Part shown: one piece after another, positions 49,615 to 57,671 of the stretch
Layout: each line of letters starts with the position of its first letter
How positions within the stretch are numbered: position 1 is the first letter of the stretch
NCBI RefSeq assembly: GCF_003058055.1
Contig: NZ_QBTZ01000001.1
Span: 1,924,501-1,988,500 of the forward strand
DNA length: 64,000 nucleotides
Reading direction: 5' to 3'
Origin: Acidovorax sp. 107
Lineage (GTDB): Bacteria; Pseudomonadota; Gammaproteobacteria; Burkholderiales; Burkholderiaceae_C
The notes under the pieces: generated by a model
Told to the model about the DNA's origin: nothing
Seen by the model: only the letters and a program-made list of their open reading frames with translations
The model's database searches: none
Position numbers and translations under genes: made by a program

Positions 49615-50193
49615 TCAGGCCGTGTGCGTACGCCGTTCGGCCAGCGCAAACGCCGACGAGAGCGCAGCAAACTCCTCCTTGGCTACGGTGCCATCGGCAT
49701 TGCCCGCGTGGTCCATCACCTGCAGCACGGCTTGCGAAAACGGATCGCTGCCCGCTTGCGGGCCCTTGGTACGCGCCAGCCCCTTGAGGAATTCATCATG
49801 GGTGATGATGCCGTCCTTATCGGCATCAAAGCCCGCCGTGATCTGCTGCTTCTGATCCTCGGTGGCGCCAAACCGCGTGAGCAGCGCCTGGAAATCGTCC
49901 TTGGACACCGCACCCGCTGCACGGCCACCGGGCAGTGCCGCTGTGGTCTGGCCCGCTGAGCGGCCCACGGCGTTCACCGTGCCCGCAGACGCACCTTGAG
50001 TGGCCAGCACGCCCTGCCCCGCCATGCCCGCCAGCGTCTGCGCCTCAGGGCTGAGCGTGACCACGGCCGAGGGCTCGGGCGCCGCCGCCTCGCCCCCACG
50101 CCGCGCAGACGCCTTGCCAGCGCCGCTGGAGGCCGCATTGAAAATCATCGACGCCACCGATGCGAGGCCGGAAATGAGAGGGGACATCGCCAT
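49615..50193 (-). CDS. EF-hand protein
   Basis: A 192-residue protein with a clear calcium-binding EF-hand loop, 'DADKDGIITHDE' (about residues 123-134). A second, poorer EF-like segment is 'DHAGNADGTVAKEEF' (about 161-175). The N-terminal half is Ala/Gly-rich with 'SAVVTLSPEAQTLAGM', reminiscent of low-complexity signal-free exported proteins, and no clear signal peptide is present. AGGAG lies three bases before the first ATG and nine before a second at 50187, so the latter may be the true start. It converges with the kinase gene. Role unknown; calcium sensing is inferred. Confidence 0.75.
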   Translation of the reverse strand: MAMSPLISGLASVASMIFNAASSGAGKASARRGGEAAAPEPSAVVTLSPEAQTLAGMAGQGVLATQGASAGTVNAVGRSAGQTTAALPGGRAAGAVSKDDFQALLTRFGATEDQKQQITAGFDADKDGIITHDEFLKGLARTKGPQAGSDPFSQAVLQVMDHAGNADGTVAKEEFAALSSAFALAERRTHTA

Positions 50194-50357
50194 GAACTCC
50201 TGTGTGGCGACAGCCTTCGTGACCCCATCTGTCCAGAGTCCACGGCATCGCCCAGGGCCACAAGGTTACGCGCCCGGTGCGCGGACAATTGGGGGATCAG
50301 CGGGGACTAAAGGGGCGAATTTGAACCCTCATGCAAAGGCGCCCAACCGCTCACGCT

Positions 50358-50837
50358 TCACGCATAGCCCGGCCCAAAGGCCACAAACTCGCCAGCGAGC
50401 GTACCCGCCACCTGCCCCTGGTAATGCAGCGCTGCAGCCTGCGTGATCCGGCCCAGCCCCTTGCGGCGGATCATGCGGGTGAAAGACTCCCATGCCGGCC
50501 GCGCGGGCGCCAGCGCCACGGCCGTGAAGGCACCGTCCATGGGCGCCAGGTAGTCCATGGTGTTGCGCTGGATCACCAGACGGCTGCCCAGCCCCTCGGC
50601 CGTGAGCCCCAGGTGCAGCATCGACCAGGCCGCCAGAATGGCCACGGCCGAGGCGCTGCCCCCAAACACCGTCTCGCGGTGATTGATGTTAGGTGCCAGG
50701 GGCGCGCTCAGCACCACTTGCTGCAACGATACCTCGACCACGGTGACCTGCATGGCCTGGGACAGGGGGATGTGTTGGTGCAGGTAGGTTTGCAACGTCG
50801 CGGGGGTCACGGCGCCGCCTGAAATGGGAGGGTTCAT
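50358..50837 (-). CDS. YiiD_C-type thioesterase (hotdog fold)
   Basis: A 159-residue protein from the ATG at 50837. The segment 'NINHRETVFGGSASAVAILAAWSML' (about residues 47-71) is typical of the thioesterase domain of the YiiD C-terminal group. 'SRLVIQRNTMDYLAPMDGAF' follows as in other hotdog enzymes. It is probably cytoplasmic, with no signal peptide. The acyl substrate is unknown. It lies 93 bases downstream of a LysR gene in the same direction, so it may be the tail of the marR-lysR transcript. Confidence 0.8.
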   Translation of the reverse strand: MNPPISGGAVTPATLQTYLHQHIPLSQAMQVTVVEVSLQQVVLSAPLAPNINHRETVFGGSASAVAILAAWSMLHLGLTAEGLGSRLVIQRNTMDYLAPMDGAFTAVALAPARPAWESFTRMIRRKGLGRITQAAALHYQGQVAGTLAGEFVAFGPGYA

Positions 50838-50930
50838 AAAACGACGTGGGTAAGGGTGCAAGCCGTTGCGGGGAGATGCATGTTTCAAATGATCGTACAC
50901 ATCCCCGTCACCCACGGCTTCGCGAAAACT

Positions 50931-51833
50931 TCAGCTGGCTGGCGCCGGGGGCAACAGCAACCCCTGCTGCGCCGCCACCGCCTCGCGCAAGAACGCCCAA
51001 GTGGCCTGCATGCGGGCCACGTGTTTGTTGTCGCCCGGCATGGACATCCAGAAGGTGCGCTGAAACCGTGCCACCCCCGGCAGCACGGGCACCAGCGACG
51101 GGTCTTGCGCCGCCACAAAGGCGGGCAGCACTGCCAGCCCCGCCCCCACGCGGGCGGCTTCGTACTGGGCCAGGATGCTGGTGCTGCGCAGCGCGAAGTG
51201 CGCGGGGCGGTGCAGCTCGTCCAGGATCTGCAGCTCCTTGCTGAACAGCAGGTCGTCCACGTAGCTGATGAAGGTGTGGCCCCGCAGATCGTCTGGCGTG
51301 TGGATGGGGGCATGGCGCTGCAGGTAGCTGCGCGCTCCATACAGTTGCAGCACGTAGTCGGTAAGCTTGACAACCACCACCGCACCGCGCGCCGGCCGCT
51401 CCAGCGAGATGACGATGTCCGCCTCCCGGCGCGACAGGTGCACCAGCCGTGGCAGCGCCAGTAGGTCCACCACCAGGCCGGGGTGGTCCAGCGCAAACCG
51501 GGCCAGCTGGGGCGCCAGGATCAGGTTGCCGAAGCCCTCGGTGGTGCCGATACGGACCAGGCCATGTAAGCCCTGGCGCACGCCGGGTGTGGCGTTTTCC
51601 ACCGCCAGAAAGGCGGCCTCCATGGCCTCGACCTGGGGCAGCAGTGCGCGCCCCGCCTCAGTCAGCCGGTGGCCGCCCGCCTCGCGCGCAAACAGGGCGG
51701 AGCCCACTTGCTTTTCGAGCGCCTGCAGGCGGCGCGCCACCGTGGTGTGGTCCACGGCCAGGCGGCGCGCGGCCCCCACCAGCGTGCCGGCGCGGGCCAG
51801 TTCCAGAAAGTAGCGCAGGTTGTCCCAGTCCAT
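50931..51833 (-). CDS. LysR-family regulator next to the gentisate cluster
   Basis: A 300-residue LysR protein. The winged helix is 'LVGAARRLAVDHTTVARRLQALEKQVG' (about residues 18-44), and the effector domain begins near residue 90 ('GLVRIGTTEGFGNLIL'). The ATG at 51833 lies four bases beyond the marR stop, so both regulators should share a transcript that diverges from the 3-hydroxybenzoate/gentisate genes. LysR regulators commonly activate gentisate operons, so a role as activator alongside the MarR repressor is plausible. Confidence 0.87.
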   Translation of the reverse strand: MDWDNLRYFLELARAGTLVGAARRLAVDHTTVARRLQALEKQVGSALFAREAGGHRLTEAGRALLPQVEAMEAAFLAVENATPGVRQGLHGLVRIGTTEGFGNLILAPQLARFALDHPGLVVDLLALPRLVHLSRREADIVISLERPARGAVVVVKLTDYVLQLYGARSYLQRHAPIHTPDDLRGHTFISYVDDLLFSKELQILDELHRPAHFALRSTSILAQYEAARVGAGLAVLPAFVAAQDPSLVPVLPGVARFQRTFWMSMPGDNKHVARMQATWAFLREAVAAQQGLLLPPAPAS

Positions 51834-51837
51834 GGCG

Positions 51838-52320
51838 TCACCGGGCGCGCCGTGCAGCACGTCCGTCCAGCGGCTCGCTGGGCGCACGGCTGAGCGCGTT
51901 GTTGCCCCGCACCAGCGTGCGCAGCATGTCCATGAACACCTCGCGTTGCTCGGGCGCCAGGGGTTGGAGCATGCGCTCCTGCGCGCGCAGCATGCCGGGC
52001 TCCACCTCTTCCAGCACACGCTGGCCTTCGGACGTGAGGGTCAGCAACCGCACGCGCCGGTCTTCGGGGTGGGCGTTGCGCTGCATCAGGCCCCGCGACT
52101 CCAGCCGGTCGATCACGCTGCCAATGGTGGAGGTGTCAAAACCAATGGTGCGCGCCAGCGTGCGCTGGTCGATGCCGGGCTCGCGTCCCACGGCGTACAG
52201 CGCGGCGTATTGCACGGGGGTAATGCCCGTGGCCTGCGTCTCCTCCAGAAACACGGCCACCGCAATCTGCTGCAGGCGGCGGATATGGAAACCGGGAAGG
52301 TTGTCGATCTCTACGGACAT
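51838..52320 (-). CDS. MarR-family regulator, probable gentisate-pathway repressor
   Basis: A 160-residue winged-helix protein. Recognition residues lie in 'GIDQRTLARTIGFDTSTIGSVIDRLESRGL' (pieces across about residues 48-78), with the wing 'RRVRLLTLTSEGQRVL'. It is divergent from the 3-hydroxybenzoate monooxygenase gene, and a GTGTAC-N9-GTACAC inverted repeat lies in the 126-base spacer. Similar MarR proteins repress aromatic acid catabolism and are released by the substrate or a CoA thioester. The effector here is unknown. Confidence 0.88.
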   Translation of the reverse strand: MSVEIDNLPGFHIRRLQQIAVAVFLEETQATGITPVQYAALYAVGREPGIDQRTLARTIGFDTSTIGSVIDRLESRGLMQRNAHPEDRRVRLLTLTSEGQRVLEEVEPGMLRAQERMLQPLAPEQREVFMDMLRTLVRGNNALSRAPSEPLDGRAARRAR

Positions 52321-52379
52321 GAATCTAGGGTTTCTACCGATCTTGATGCGGATCATTTTAGGCCCTACACTAATCATCA

Positions 52380-52400
52380 GTGTACTTTTGATATGTACAC
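52380..52400. promoter_or_regulatory. Operator candidate upstream of the gentisate operon
   Basis: A perfect inverted repeat GTGTAC-TTTTGATAT-GTACAC lies between the divergent marR and monooxygenase genes, 60 bases from the marR ATG and 47 bases from the monooxygenase ATG. The size suits a MarR dimer and the position would let it control both directions. Confidence 0.6.
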
Positions 52401-52446
52401 GGCTTATTGATCCACGTCAGTGGCACAACGGATGGAGACAGCGGCA

Positions 52447-53649
52447 ATGACAGTTTTGAACACTCCCACAGCACCCGTCCTGGTCGCTGGCGGTGGCATC
52501 GGTGGCGTGGCAGTAGCCCTGGCCCTGGCGCGCCAGGGCTATGCGGTCAAGGTGCTGGAGCAGGCCCCGCAGCTCGGCGAAATCGGTGCAGGCATCCAGC
52601 TGGGCCCCAACGCCTTTGCCGCGTTTGACGCCCTGGGCATTGGCGAGCTGGCACGGGCCCGCGCGGTCTACACCGACGAAATGGTGATGCACGACGCGCT
52701 GGATGAACGCCTGGTGGGCAGCATCCCCACGGGCGAGGCGTTTCGCCAGCGCTTCGGCAACCCGTACGCCGTGCTCCACCGCGCGGACATCCACACCTCG
52801 TTGCTGGAAGGGGCCAAAGCGCACGGCAACATCGAGACACTGACCGGCACACGCATCGAGCGCGTGGAGCAAACCGGCGACACCGTCACGGTACACGACC
52901 AGCATGGCGTGGCGCACCGGGGCCAGGCCCTGATTGGTGCGGATGGCGTGAAGTCCGTCGTGCGCCAGCAATACGTCGGCGATGCCGCCCGCGTATCGGG
53001 CCATGTGGTGTACCGCGCCGTGGTGGAGAAGAACGACTTCCCCGAAGACCTGCGCTGGAACGCCGCCAGCATCTGGGTCGGCCCCAACTACCACCTGGTG
53101 CACTACCCCCTGCGCGGCGGCGAGCAGTACAACGTGGTCGTGACCTTCCACAGCCGCGAGCAGGAGGAATGGGGCGTGCGCGAGGGCAGCCGCGAAGAGG
53201 TGCAGAGCTACTACCGCGACTGCTGCCCGCGCGCCCACCAACTGATCGACATGCCCAAGAGCTGGAAACGCTGGGCCACCGCAGACCGCGAGCCCATCGG
53301 CCAGTGGACCTTTGGCCGCGCCACCTTGCTGGGCGATGCCGCTCACCCCACCCTGCAGTACCTGGCCCAGGGCGCGTGCATGGCGCTGGAAGACGCAGTG
53401 ACGCTGGGCGAGGCCCTCAAGCGCTGCCACCAGGACTTCGCCCAGGCGCTGTCACTGTACGAGCGCTCCCGCATCGCCCGCACGGCACGCGTGGTGCTGT
53501 CGGCACGCGAAATGGGCCGCATCTTCCACGCCCAGGGCGTGGAGCGCCTGGTGCGCAACGACCTCTGGAAGGGCCGCAGCCCCGAGCGTTTTTACGACGC
53601 GATGGAGTGGCTGTATGGCTGGAAGGTCGACAACTGCCTGGCCGACTGA
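52447..53649 (+). CDS. FAD-dependent aromatic hydroxylase, probable 3-hydroxybenzoate 6-monooxygenase
   Basis: Flavoprotein monooxygenase of 400 residues, expected to hydroxylate 3-hydroxybenzoate to gentisate with NADH. The N-terminal FAD motif is 'VLVAGGGIGGVAVALALARQG' in outline ('GGGIGG', about residues 15-20). 'DGVKSV' (about 165) is the DG motif. 'LLGDAAHPTLQYLAQGACMALEDA' in outline ('GDAAHP', about 297) is the second FAD motif. The ATG at 52447 follows GATGGAGACAGCGGCA. It heads the operon gentisate dioxygenase, fumarylpyruvate hydrolase and maleylpyruvate isomerase, which fixes the product as gentisate. Salicylate 5-hydroxylation is excluded because that needs a multicomponent enzyme; an anthranilate or related substrate is less likely. 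Confidence 0.85.
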   Translation: MTVLNTPTAPVLVAGGGIGGVAVALALARQGYAVKVLEQAPQLGEIGAGIQLGPNAFAAFDALGIGELARARAVYTDEMVMHDALDERLVGSIPTGEAFRQRFGNPYAVLHRADIHTSLLEGAKAHGNIETLTGTRIERVEQTGDTVTVHDQHGVAHRGQALIGADGVKSVVRQQYVGDAARVSGHVVYRAVVEKNDFPEDLRWNAASIWVGPNYHLVHYPLRGGEQYNVVVTFHSREQEEWGVREGSREEVQSYYRDCCPRAHQLIDMPKSWKRWATADREPIGQWTFGRATLLGDAAHPTLQYLAQGACMALEDAVTLGEALKRCHQDFAQALSLYERSRIARTARVVLSAREMGRIFHAQGVERLVRNDLWKGRSPERFYDAMEWLYGWKVDNCLAD

Positions 53650-53714
53650 GCCGGCCGGGCGCCCTGCCCAATCGTTCTTCGCCCCTCCCCCCACATTCAA
53701 CCCAAGGAATTCCC

Positions 53715-54848
53715 ATGAGCGCGATGGATCCCGTACCGTCCCCCGTTCGCCTGTCCGCCGTGGCGGCCCATGGCCAGCCCGAGCCCACCCCCGCGCTGGA
53801 ACAGCTGTACCGTGGCTTTGAGCAGGAAATGCTGGTGCCACTGTGGACGCAGATCGGCGACCTGATGCCCCCCCATCCGCAGAGCAAGGCCAGCGCCCAC
53901 CTCTGGCGCTGGGACCGGCTCGTGCCCCTGGCTGATGAAGCCGGCCGCATCGTGCCCGTGGGCCGAGGCGGCGAGCGCCGGGCCATCGCCCTGGCCAACC
54001 CGTCCCTGGGCGGCAGACCGTTTGCCACACCCACGCTGTGGGCGGCCATCCAGTACCTGATGCCAGGCGAAGATGCGCCCGAACACCGCCACACACAGCA
54101 CGCGTTCCGCTTCATCGTGGAGGGCGAAGGGGTGTGGACCGTGGTCAATGGCGACTCGGTGCGCATGTCGCGCGGCGACTTCCTGCCCCAGGGCGGGTGG
54201 AACTGGCACGCCCACCACAACGCGGCCGACAAGCCCATGGCCTGGATCGACGGGCTGGACATTCCGTTCGCCTACTACACCGAGTCCCAGTTCTTTGAGG
54301 TGGGGCGCGACGCCATCAGCCCGGCCGAGCGCATCACGCCCGCGCTCTCGCGCTCCGAACGCCTGTGGGCGCATCCGGGCCTGCGCCCGGTATCGCAACT
54401 GCAGGACCAGCCCGTCACACCCATGCTGGCGTACCGGTGGGTAGACACCGACAAGGCCCTCAACGAACAACTGGCGCTGGAAGCCGAAGGCCACCCCGCC
54501 ACGCTGAGCCCCGGCCACGCCGCCGTGCGCTACACCAACCCCACCAATGGCCGCGACGTGCTGCCCACCATCCGCTGCGAGATGCACCGCGTGCGCAGCG
54601 GCGCCACCACCCGCACGCGCCGCGAGGTGGGTTCGTCCGTGTTCCAGGTGTTTGACGGCCAGGGCACCGTGAAGGTGGGAGACCACCAGTGGCAGGTGCG
54701 CCGTGGGGACATGTTTGTGGTGCCGTCCTGGCAACCCTTCACGGCCCAGTGCGATGCCGGCCAGCCCTCGCTGGATCTGTTCCGCTTCAGCGACACGCCG
54801 ATTTTTGAGGCCGTGCATGCCTGGCGCGAACAAATCGAGCCTGCCTGA
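53715..54848 (+). CDS. Gentisate 1,2-dioxygenase
   Basis: Iron(II) ring-cleavage enzyme opening gentisate to maleylpyruvate. The 377-residue bicupin length is typical. The first cupin has the metal-binding 'EHRHTQHAFRFIVEG' (His pair, about residues 119-126) and later 'GGWNWHAHHN' (about 160). The second cupin runs from about 275 ('GATTRTRREVGSSVFQVFDG') and lacks the full metal ligand set, as in the family. It lies 65 bases after the monooxygenase gene with AAGGAATTCCC before its ATG. The next genes convert maleylpyruvate further. Confidence 0.94.
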   Translation: MSAMDPVPSPVRLSAVAAHGQPEPTPALEQLYRGFEQEMLVPLWTQIGDLMPPHPQSKASAHLWRWDRLVPLADEAGRIVPVGRGGERRAIALANPSLGGRPFATPTLWAAIQYLMPGEDAPEHRHTQHAFRFIVEGEGVWTVVNGDSVRMSRGDFLPQGGWNWHAHHNAADKPMAWIDGLDIPFAYYTESQFFEVGRDAISPAERITPALSRSERLWAHPGLRPVSQLQDQPVTPMLAYRWVDTDKALNEQLALEAEGHPATLSPGHAAVRYTNPTNGRDVLPTIRCEMHRVRSGATTRTRREVGSSVFQVFDGQGTVKVGDHQWQVRRGDMFVVPSWQPFTAQCDAGQPSLDLFRFSDTPIFEAVHAWREQIEPA

Positions 54849-54932
54849 CAACAACCCCGCCCCATTCATTCCTTGCAGCGTCTGCCCGCCCACGCGGGTG
54901 GGCCCTGCACTCCTCTTTGACCGGAAGCCCCG

Positions 54933-55640
54933 ATGACTGCTACCTCTTACCTCTGGACCCCGCCCCCCGTTCAATCGTTGCCAGTGCGCGGCAGCGCGCA
55001 GCGCCTGCCCATCCACCGCCTGTTCTTTGTGGGCCGCAACTACCACGCGCATGCTGTCGAGATGGGCCGCCCCGTGGACAAAAGCGTGGAGCGCCCCTTC
55101 TACTTCACCAAGGCCCCCCAGACGCTGACCGCGTCGGGCGCCACCGTGGCCTACCCGCCTGAGACGCAGAACTACCACTTCGAGATGGAACTGGTCGTGG
55201 CGATTGGCAAGGCCGGGTTCCGCATCCCGGCCGAGCAGGCGCATGAGTACATCTACGGCTACGCCTGCGGCCTCGACATGACCCGCCGCGACCTGCAACT
55301 GGTGGCGCGCGACAAGGGCCGCCCCTGGGACCTGGGCAAGGACGTGGAGCAATCCTCCGTGGCGAGCGAGGTGGTGCCCATGCCGGGCCAGGTGATCGAG
55401 TCCGGAGTGATCGAGCTGTCGGTCAACGGCGCGGTCAAGCAACAGTCCAACGTGGACAAGCTGATCTGGAACATCCGCGAGATCATTGCCGACCTCTCCC
55501 TGTTCTACCACCTGCAGCCCGGCGACCTCATCTACACCGGCACGCCCGAAGGCGTGGGCGCCGTGGTGCCCGGCGACCACATCACCGGCCGCGTGGAGGG
55601 TGTGGGCGAGATCGCGCTGACCGTGGGCCAGCCCGCATAA
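54933..55640 (+). CDS. Fumarylpyruvate hydrolase (FAH family)
   Basis: Splits fumarylpyruvate to fumarate and pyruvate in the gentisate pathway. The 235-residue protein has the fumarylacetoacetate-hydrolase core: '[15 protein letters not shown]' (about residues 31-45), metal-binding Glu residues in '[14 protein letters not shown]' (about 79-92) and Asp in '[13 protein letters not shown]' (about 113), and '[15 protein letters not shown]' near the C-terminus. It is followed 15 bases later by the isomerase gene. Family membership is certain; substrate is set by the operon. Confidence 0.92.
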   Translation: MTATSYLWTPPPVQSLPVRGSAQRLPIHRLFFVGRNYHAHAVEMGRPVDKSVERPFYFTKAPQTLTASGATVAYPPETQNYHFEMELVVAIGKAGFRIPAEQAHEYIYGYACGLDMTRRDLQLVARDKGRPWDLGKDVEQSSVASEVVPMPGQVIESGVIELSVNGAVKQQSNVDKLIWNIREIIADLSLFYHLQPGDLIYTGTPEGVGAVVPGDHITGRVEGVGEIALTVGQPA

Positions 55641-55655
55641 ACCGAGGACCGCCCC

Positions 55656-56294
55656 ATGAAGCTCTACAGCTTTTTCCGCAGCGGCACCTCGCACCGCCTG
55701 CGCATCGCGCTCCACCTCAAGGGCCTCATGCCCGACTACGTGCCCGTGGACCTGCGCGTGGACGAGCAGGCCGAAGCACCGTTCAAGGCCATCAACCCGC
55801 AGGGCCTGGTGCCTGCACTGGAGCTCGACAACGGCCAGGTGCTCATCCAGTCCCCCGCCATCATCGAATGGCTGGAGGAGCGCTATCCCACGCCCTCACT
55901 GCTGCCTGCCGACCCGCTGGCCCGCGCCCAGGTGCGCGCACTGGCCGCCATTGTGGGCTGCGATGTACACCCCATCAACAACCGCCGCATCCTGCAAACC
56001 CTGCGCAAGCAGTTCGGCGCGGACGAGGCCGCCATCAACGCCTGGTGCGCCACCTGGATCACCGCCGGGTTTGACGCCATCGAAGCCCTACTGGCCAAGG
56101 ACACCACGCGCGGCAGCTACTGCTTTGGCGGCGCGCCCAGCCTGGCCGATGTGTACCTGATTCCGCAGGTCGAAAGCGCCCGCCGCTTCGGCGTGGACAT
56201 GGCCGCCTGGCCGCTCATCCGCGCGGTGGATGCCGCCTGCGCCGAGCTGCCCGCGTTTGCCCGCGCCGCCCCTGCGGCCCAGCCAGACGCCTGA
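55656..56294 (+). CDS. Maleylpyruvate/maleylacetoacetate isomerase (zeta-class GST)
   Basis: Glutathione-dependent isomerase converting maleylpyruvate to fumarylpyruvate. The 212-residue protein starts 'MKLYSFFRSGTSHRLRIAL', the zeta-class active-site region (usually S-S-x-x-x-R; here Ser-Gly-Thr-Ser-His-Arg). The GSH-binding 'VPALELDNGQVLIQSPAIIEWL' appears in outline about residues 51-72 ('QSPAI' near 65). The C-terminal half is helical. The gene lies 15 bases after the hydrolase gene, though the enzyme acts before the hydrolase in the pathway. Confidence 0.9.
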   Translation: MKLYSFFRSGTSHRLRIALHLKGLMPDYVPVDLRVDEQAEAPFKAINPQGLVPALELDNGQVLIQSPAIIEWLEERYPTPSLLPADPLARAQVRALAAIVGCDVHPINNRRILQTLRKQFGADEAAINAWCATWITAGFDAIEALLAKDTTRGSYCFGGAPSLADVYLIPQVESARRFGVDMAAWPLIRAVDAACAELPAFARAAPAAQPDA

Positions 56295-56360
56295 CGCTGC
56301 CACACCACCGCAGCCACCACCGGCACACCCGCATTCATCACTACAACCAGGAGACAAACC

Positions 56361-57416
56361 ATGCCCGCCTTCCCATCCGCCACTTCGGCGCCCCACCACC
56401 ACGCCACCCTGGCCCCGCAGCGCGGCCTGCGCCGCCGTGCGCTCACCACCACAGCCCTGCTGCTGGGCGGCGCCAGCGCCACCGGCCTGGCCTGGGCCCA
56501 GGGCAGTGCACCCGCCTTTCCCAACAAGCCGGTCACCGTGGTCACCGCATTCGCCGTCGGCAGCGGCCCCGACGCGGTGCTGCGCCTGGTGGCCAACAAG
56601 CTGTCGGTGGCCTGGAAGCAAAGCGTGACGGTGGACAACCGCCCCGGCGGCGGCGGCTTCATCGCCATCGAGGCCGCGCGCCGTGGCGCACCGGACGGAC
56701 ACACCCTGCTGCAGCTGGACAGCGAACACCTGTCCGCCCTGCCCCACCTGTACAAGCAACGCAACTTCCAGACGCTGCAGGTATTTGACCCGGTAGCGCC
56801 GCTGTTTCGCACGCCGTTCCTGGTTGCGGTGCCCACGCAGTGCCCCTGGAAGAACATGGGCGATCTGATTGCGGCCGCCAAGAAAGGCCAGGGCGCGGTG
56901 AGCTACGGCTCGTGGGGCGTGGGCAGCCCGGGCCACCTGGGCGGTGAGTGGCTGGACCTGGTGGACGGCACACAAATGACCCATGTGCCGTTCCGCGAGG
57001 TCAGCCAGCTGTTCACCTCGGTTGCCAATGGCGACCCGGCCTGGAGCCTGGCGAGCATTCCGTCCAGCCAGGGCATCTACAAGGCTGGCAAGATCCGCTA
57101 CCTGGCCGTGGCCGGCCCGCGCCGCATTGCGCAACTGCCCGATGTGCCCACGCTGGCCGAGGCCGGGGGCCCCGCGCAGGTGGATGTGAACTCGTTCGTA
57201 TCCCTGCTGGCCGTCAAAGGCGTGCCTGCACCGGTGCGCGCCCAGATCCACGCCGATGTGCTGAAGGTGCTGCAAGAGCCCGAAGTGCGCGAGAAATTCA
57301 ACACCTTTGCGTTCGAGCCCCTATCCTGGTCGGTCGAAGAAATCCAGCGCCAGGCCGGGGTCAAGTCCGAGCAGTACAAGCTGCTGATCCAGAAAGCCAA
57401 CATCAGCCTGGAGTGA
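56361..57416 (+). CDS. Bug-family receptor of the gentisate cluster
   Basis: Periplasmic binding protein of 351 residues, last in the gentisate gene run. An unusually long N-terminus includes twin arginines ('RGLRRRALTTTALLLGG', about residues 21-37) before the hydrophobic part, which raises the possibility of Tat export. The mature body opens 'FPNKPVTVVTAFAVGSGPDAVLRLV' in outline and continues with 'VDNRPGGGGFIAIEAARRG' and 'THVPFREVSQLFTSVANG'. Bug proteins bind carboxylates, so 3-hydroxybenzoate or gentisate uptake is suggested by position. A strong inverted repeat follows the gene. Confidence 0.85.
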   Translation: MPAFPSATSAPHHHATLAPQRGLRRRALTTTALLLGGASATGLAWAQGSAPAFPNKPVTVVTAFAVGSGPDAVLRLVANKLSVAWKQSVTVDNRPGGGGFIAIEAARRGAPDGHTLLQLDSEHLSALPHLYKQRNFQTLQVFDPVAPLFRTPFLVAVPTQCPWKNMGDLIAAAKKGQGAVSYGSWGVGSPGHLGGEWLDLVDGTQMTHVPFREVSQLFTSVANGDPAWSLASIPSSQGIYKAGKIRYLAVAGPRRIAQLPDVPTLAEAGGPAQVDVNSFVSLLAVKGVPAPVRAQIHADVLKVLQEPEVREKFNTFAFEPLSWSVEEIQRQAGVKSEQYKLLIQKANISLE

Positions 57417-57460
57417 CGGCCAGGGGCCTTGCGCCTCTACAACCTGCCGAATGACCCTCG

Positions 57461-57511
57461 CGCCCGCCTGGGGCCTTGCACCGCATACACGGACAAGGCC
57501 CCAGGCGGGCG
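57461..57511. terminator. Perfect 18-bp inverted repeat after the gentisate cluster
   Basis: CGCCCGCCTGGGGCCTTG and its exact complement flank a 15-base loop, 44 bases after the Bug gene stop. The stem is much longer and more GC-rich than usual. It lacks a T-tract, so it may act as a factor-dependent transcript end or as an mRNA 3' stabiliser rather than a standard intrinsic terminator. Confidence 0.6.
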
Positions 57512-57544
57512 GTGTGCCATGGGGCCAGCACAAGCAGGTTGACG

Positions 57545-57588
57545 ATGTGCAAATATGCAAAAACAAAGTGCAATTTTCTCTATTGCAC
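57545..57588 (+). promoter_or_regulatory. mmsA operator candidate
   Basis: An AT-rich block upstream of mmsA contains ATGTGCAAATATGCAAAAAC (57545-57564) and a perfect inverted repeat GTGCAAT-TTTCTCT-ATTGCAC (57568-57588). The TGCAAA/TGCAAT boxes resemble those at the RamB/ScfR-prp promoter at 13.8 kb, so the same regulator may act here; this is inferred. Confidence 0.45.
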
Positions 57589-57671
57589 CAGCAATTTCGC
57601 ACAGCTAACATGGCGCAGTTCGAGGCACCTTGCCGCACCCCTGCACGCATTTTTTCCAGGAGACACACCCC

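Noticed and set aside
53697..55715. Long open minus-strand frame opposite the gentisate dioxygenase and hydrolase
   Set aside because: Same antisense effect; it spans several well-supported plus-strand genes and their gaps and has no recognisable domain.
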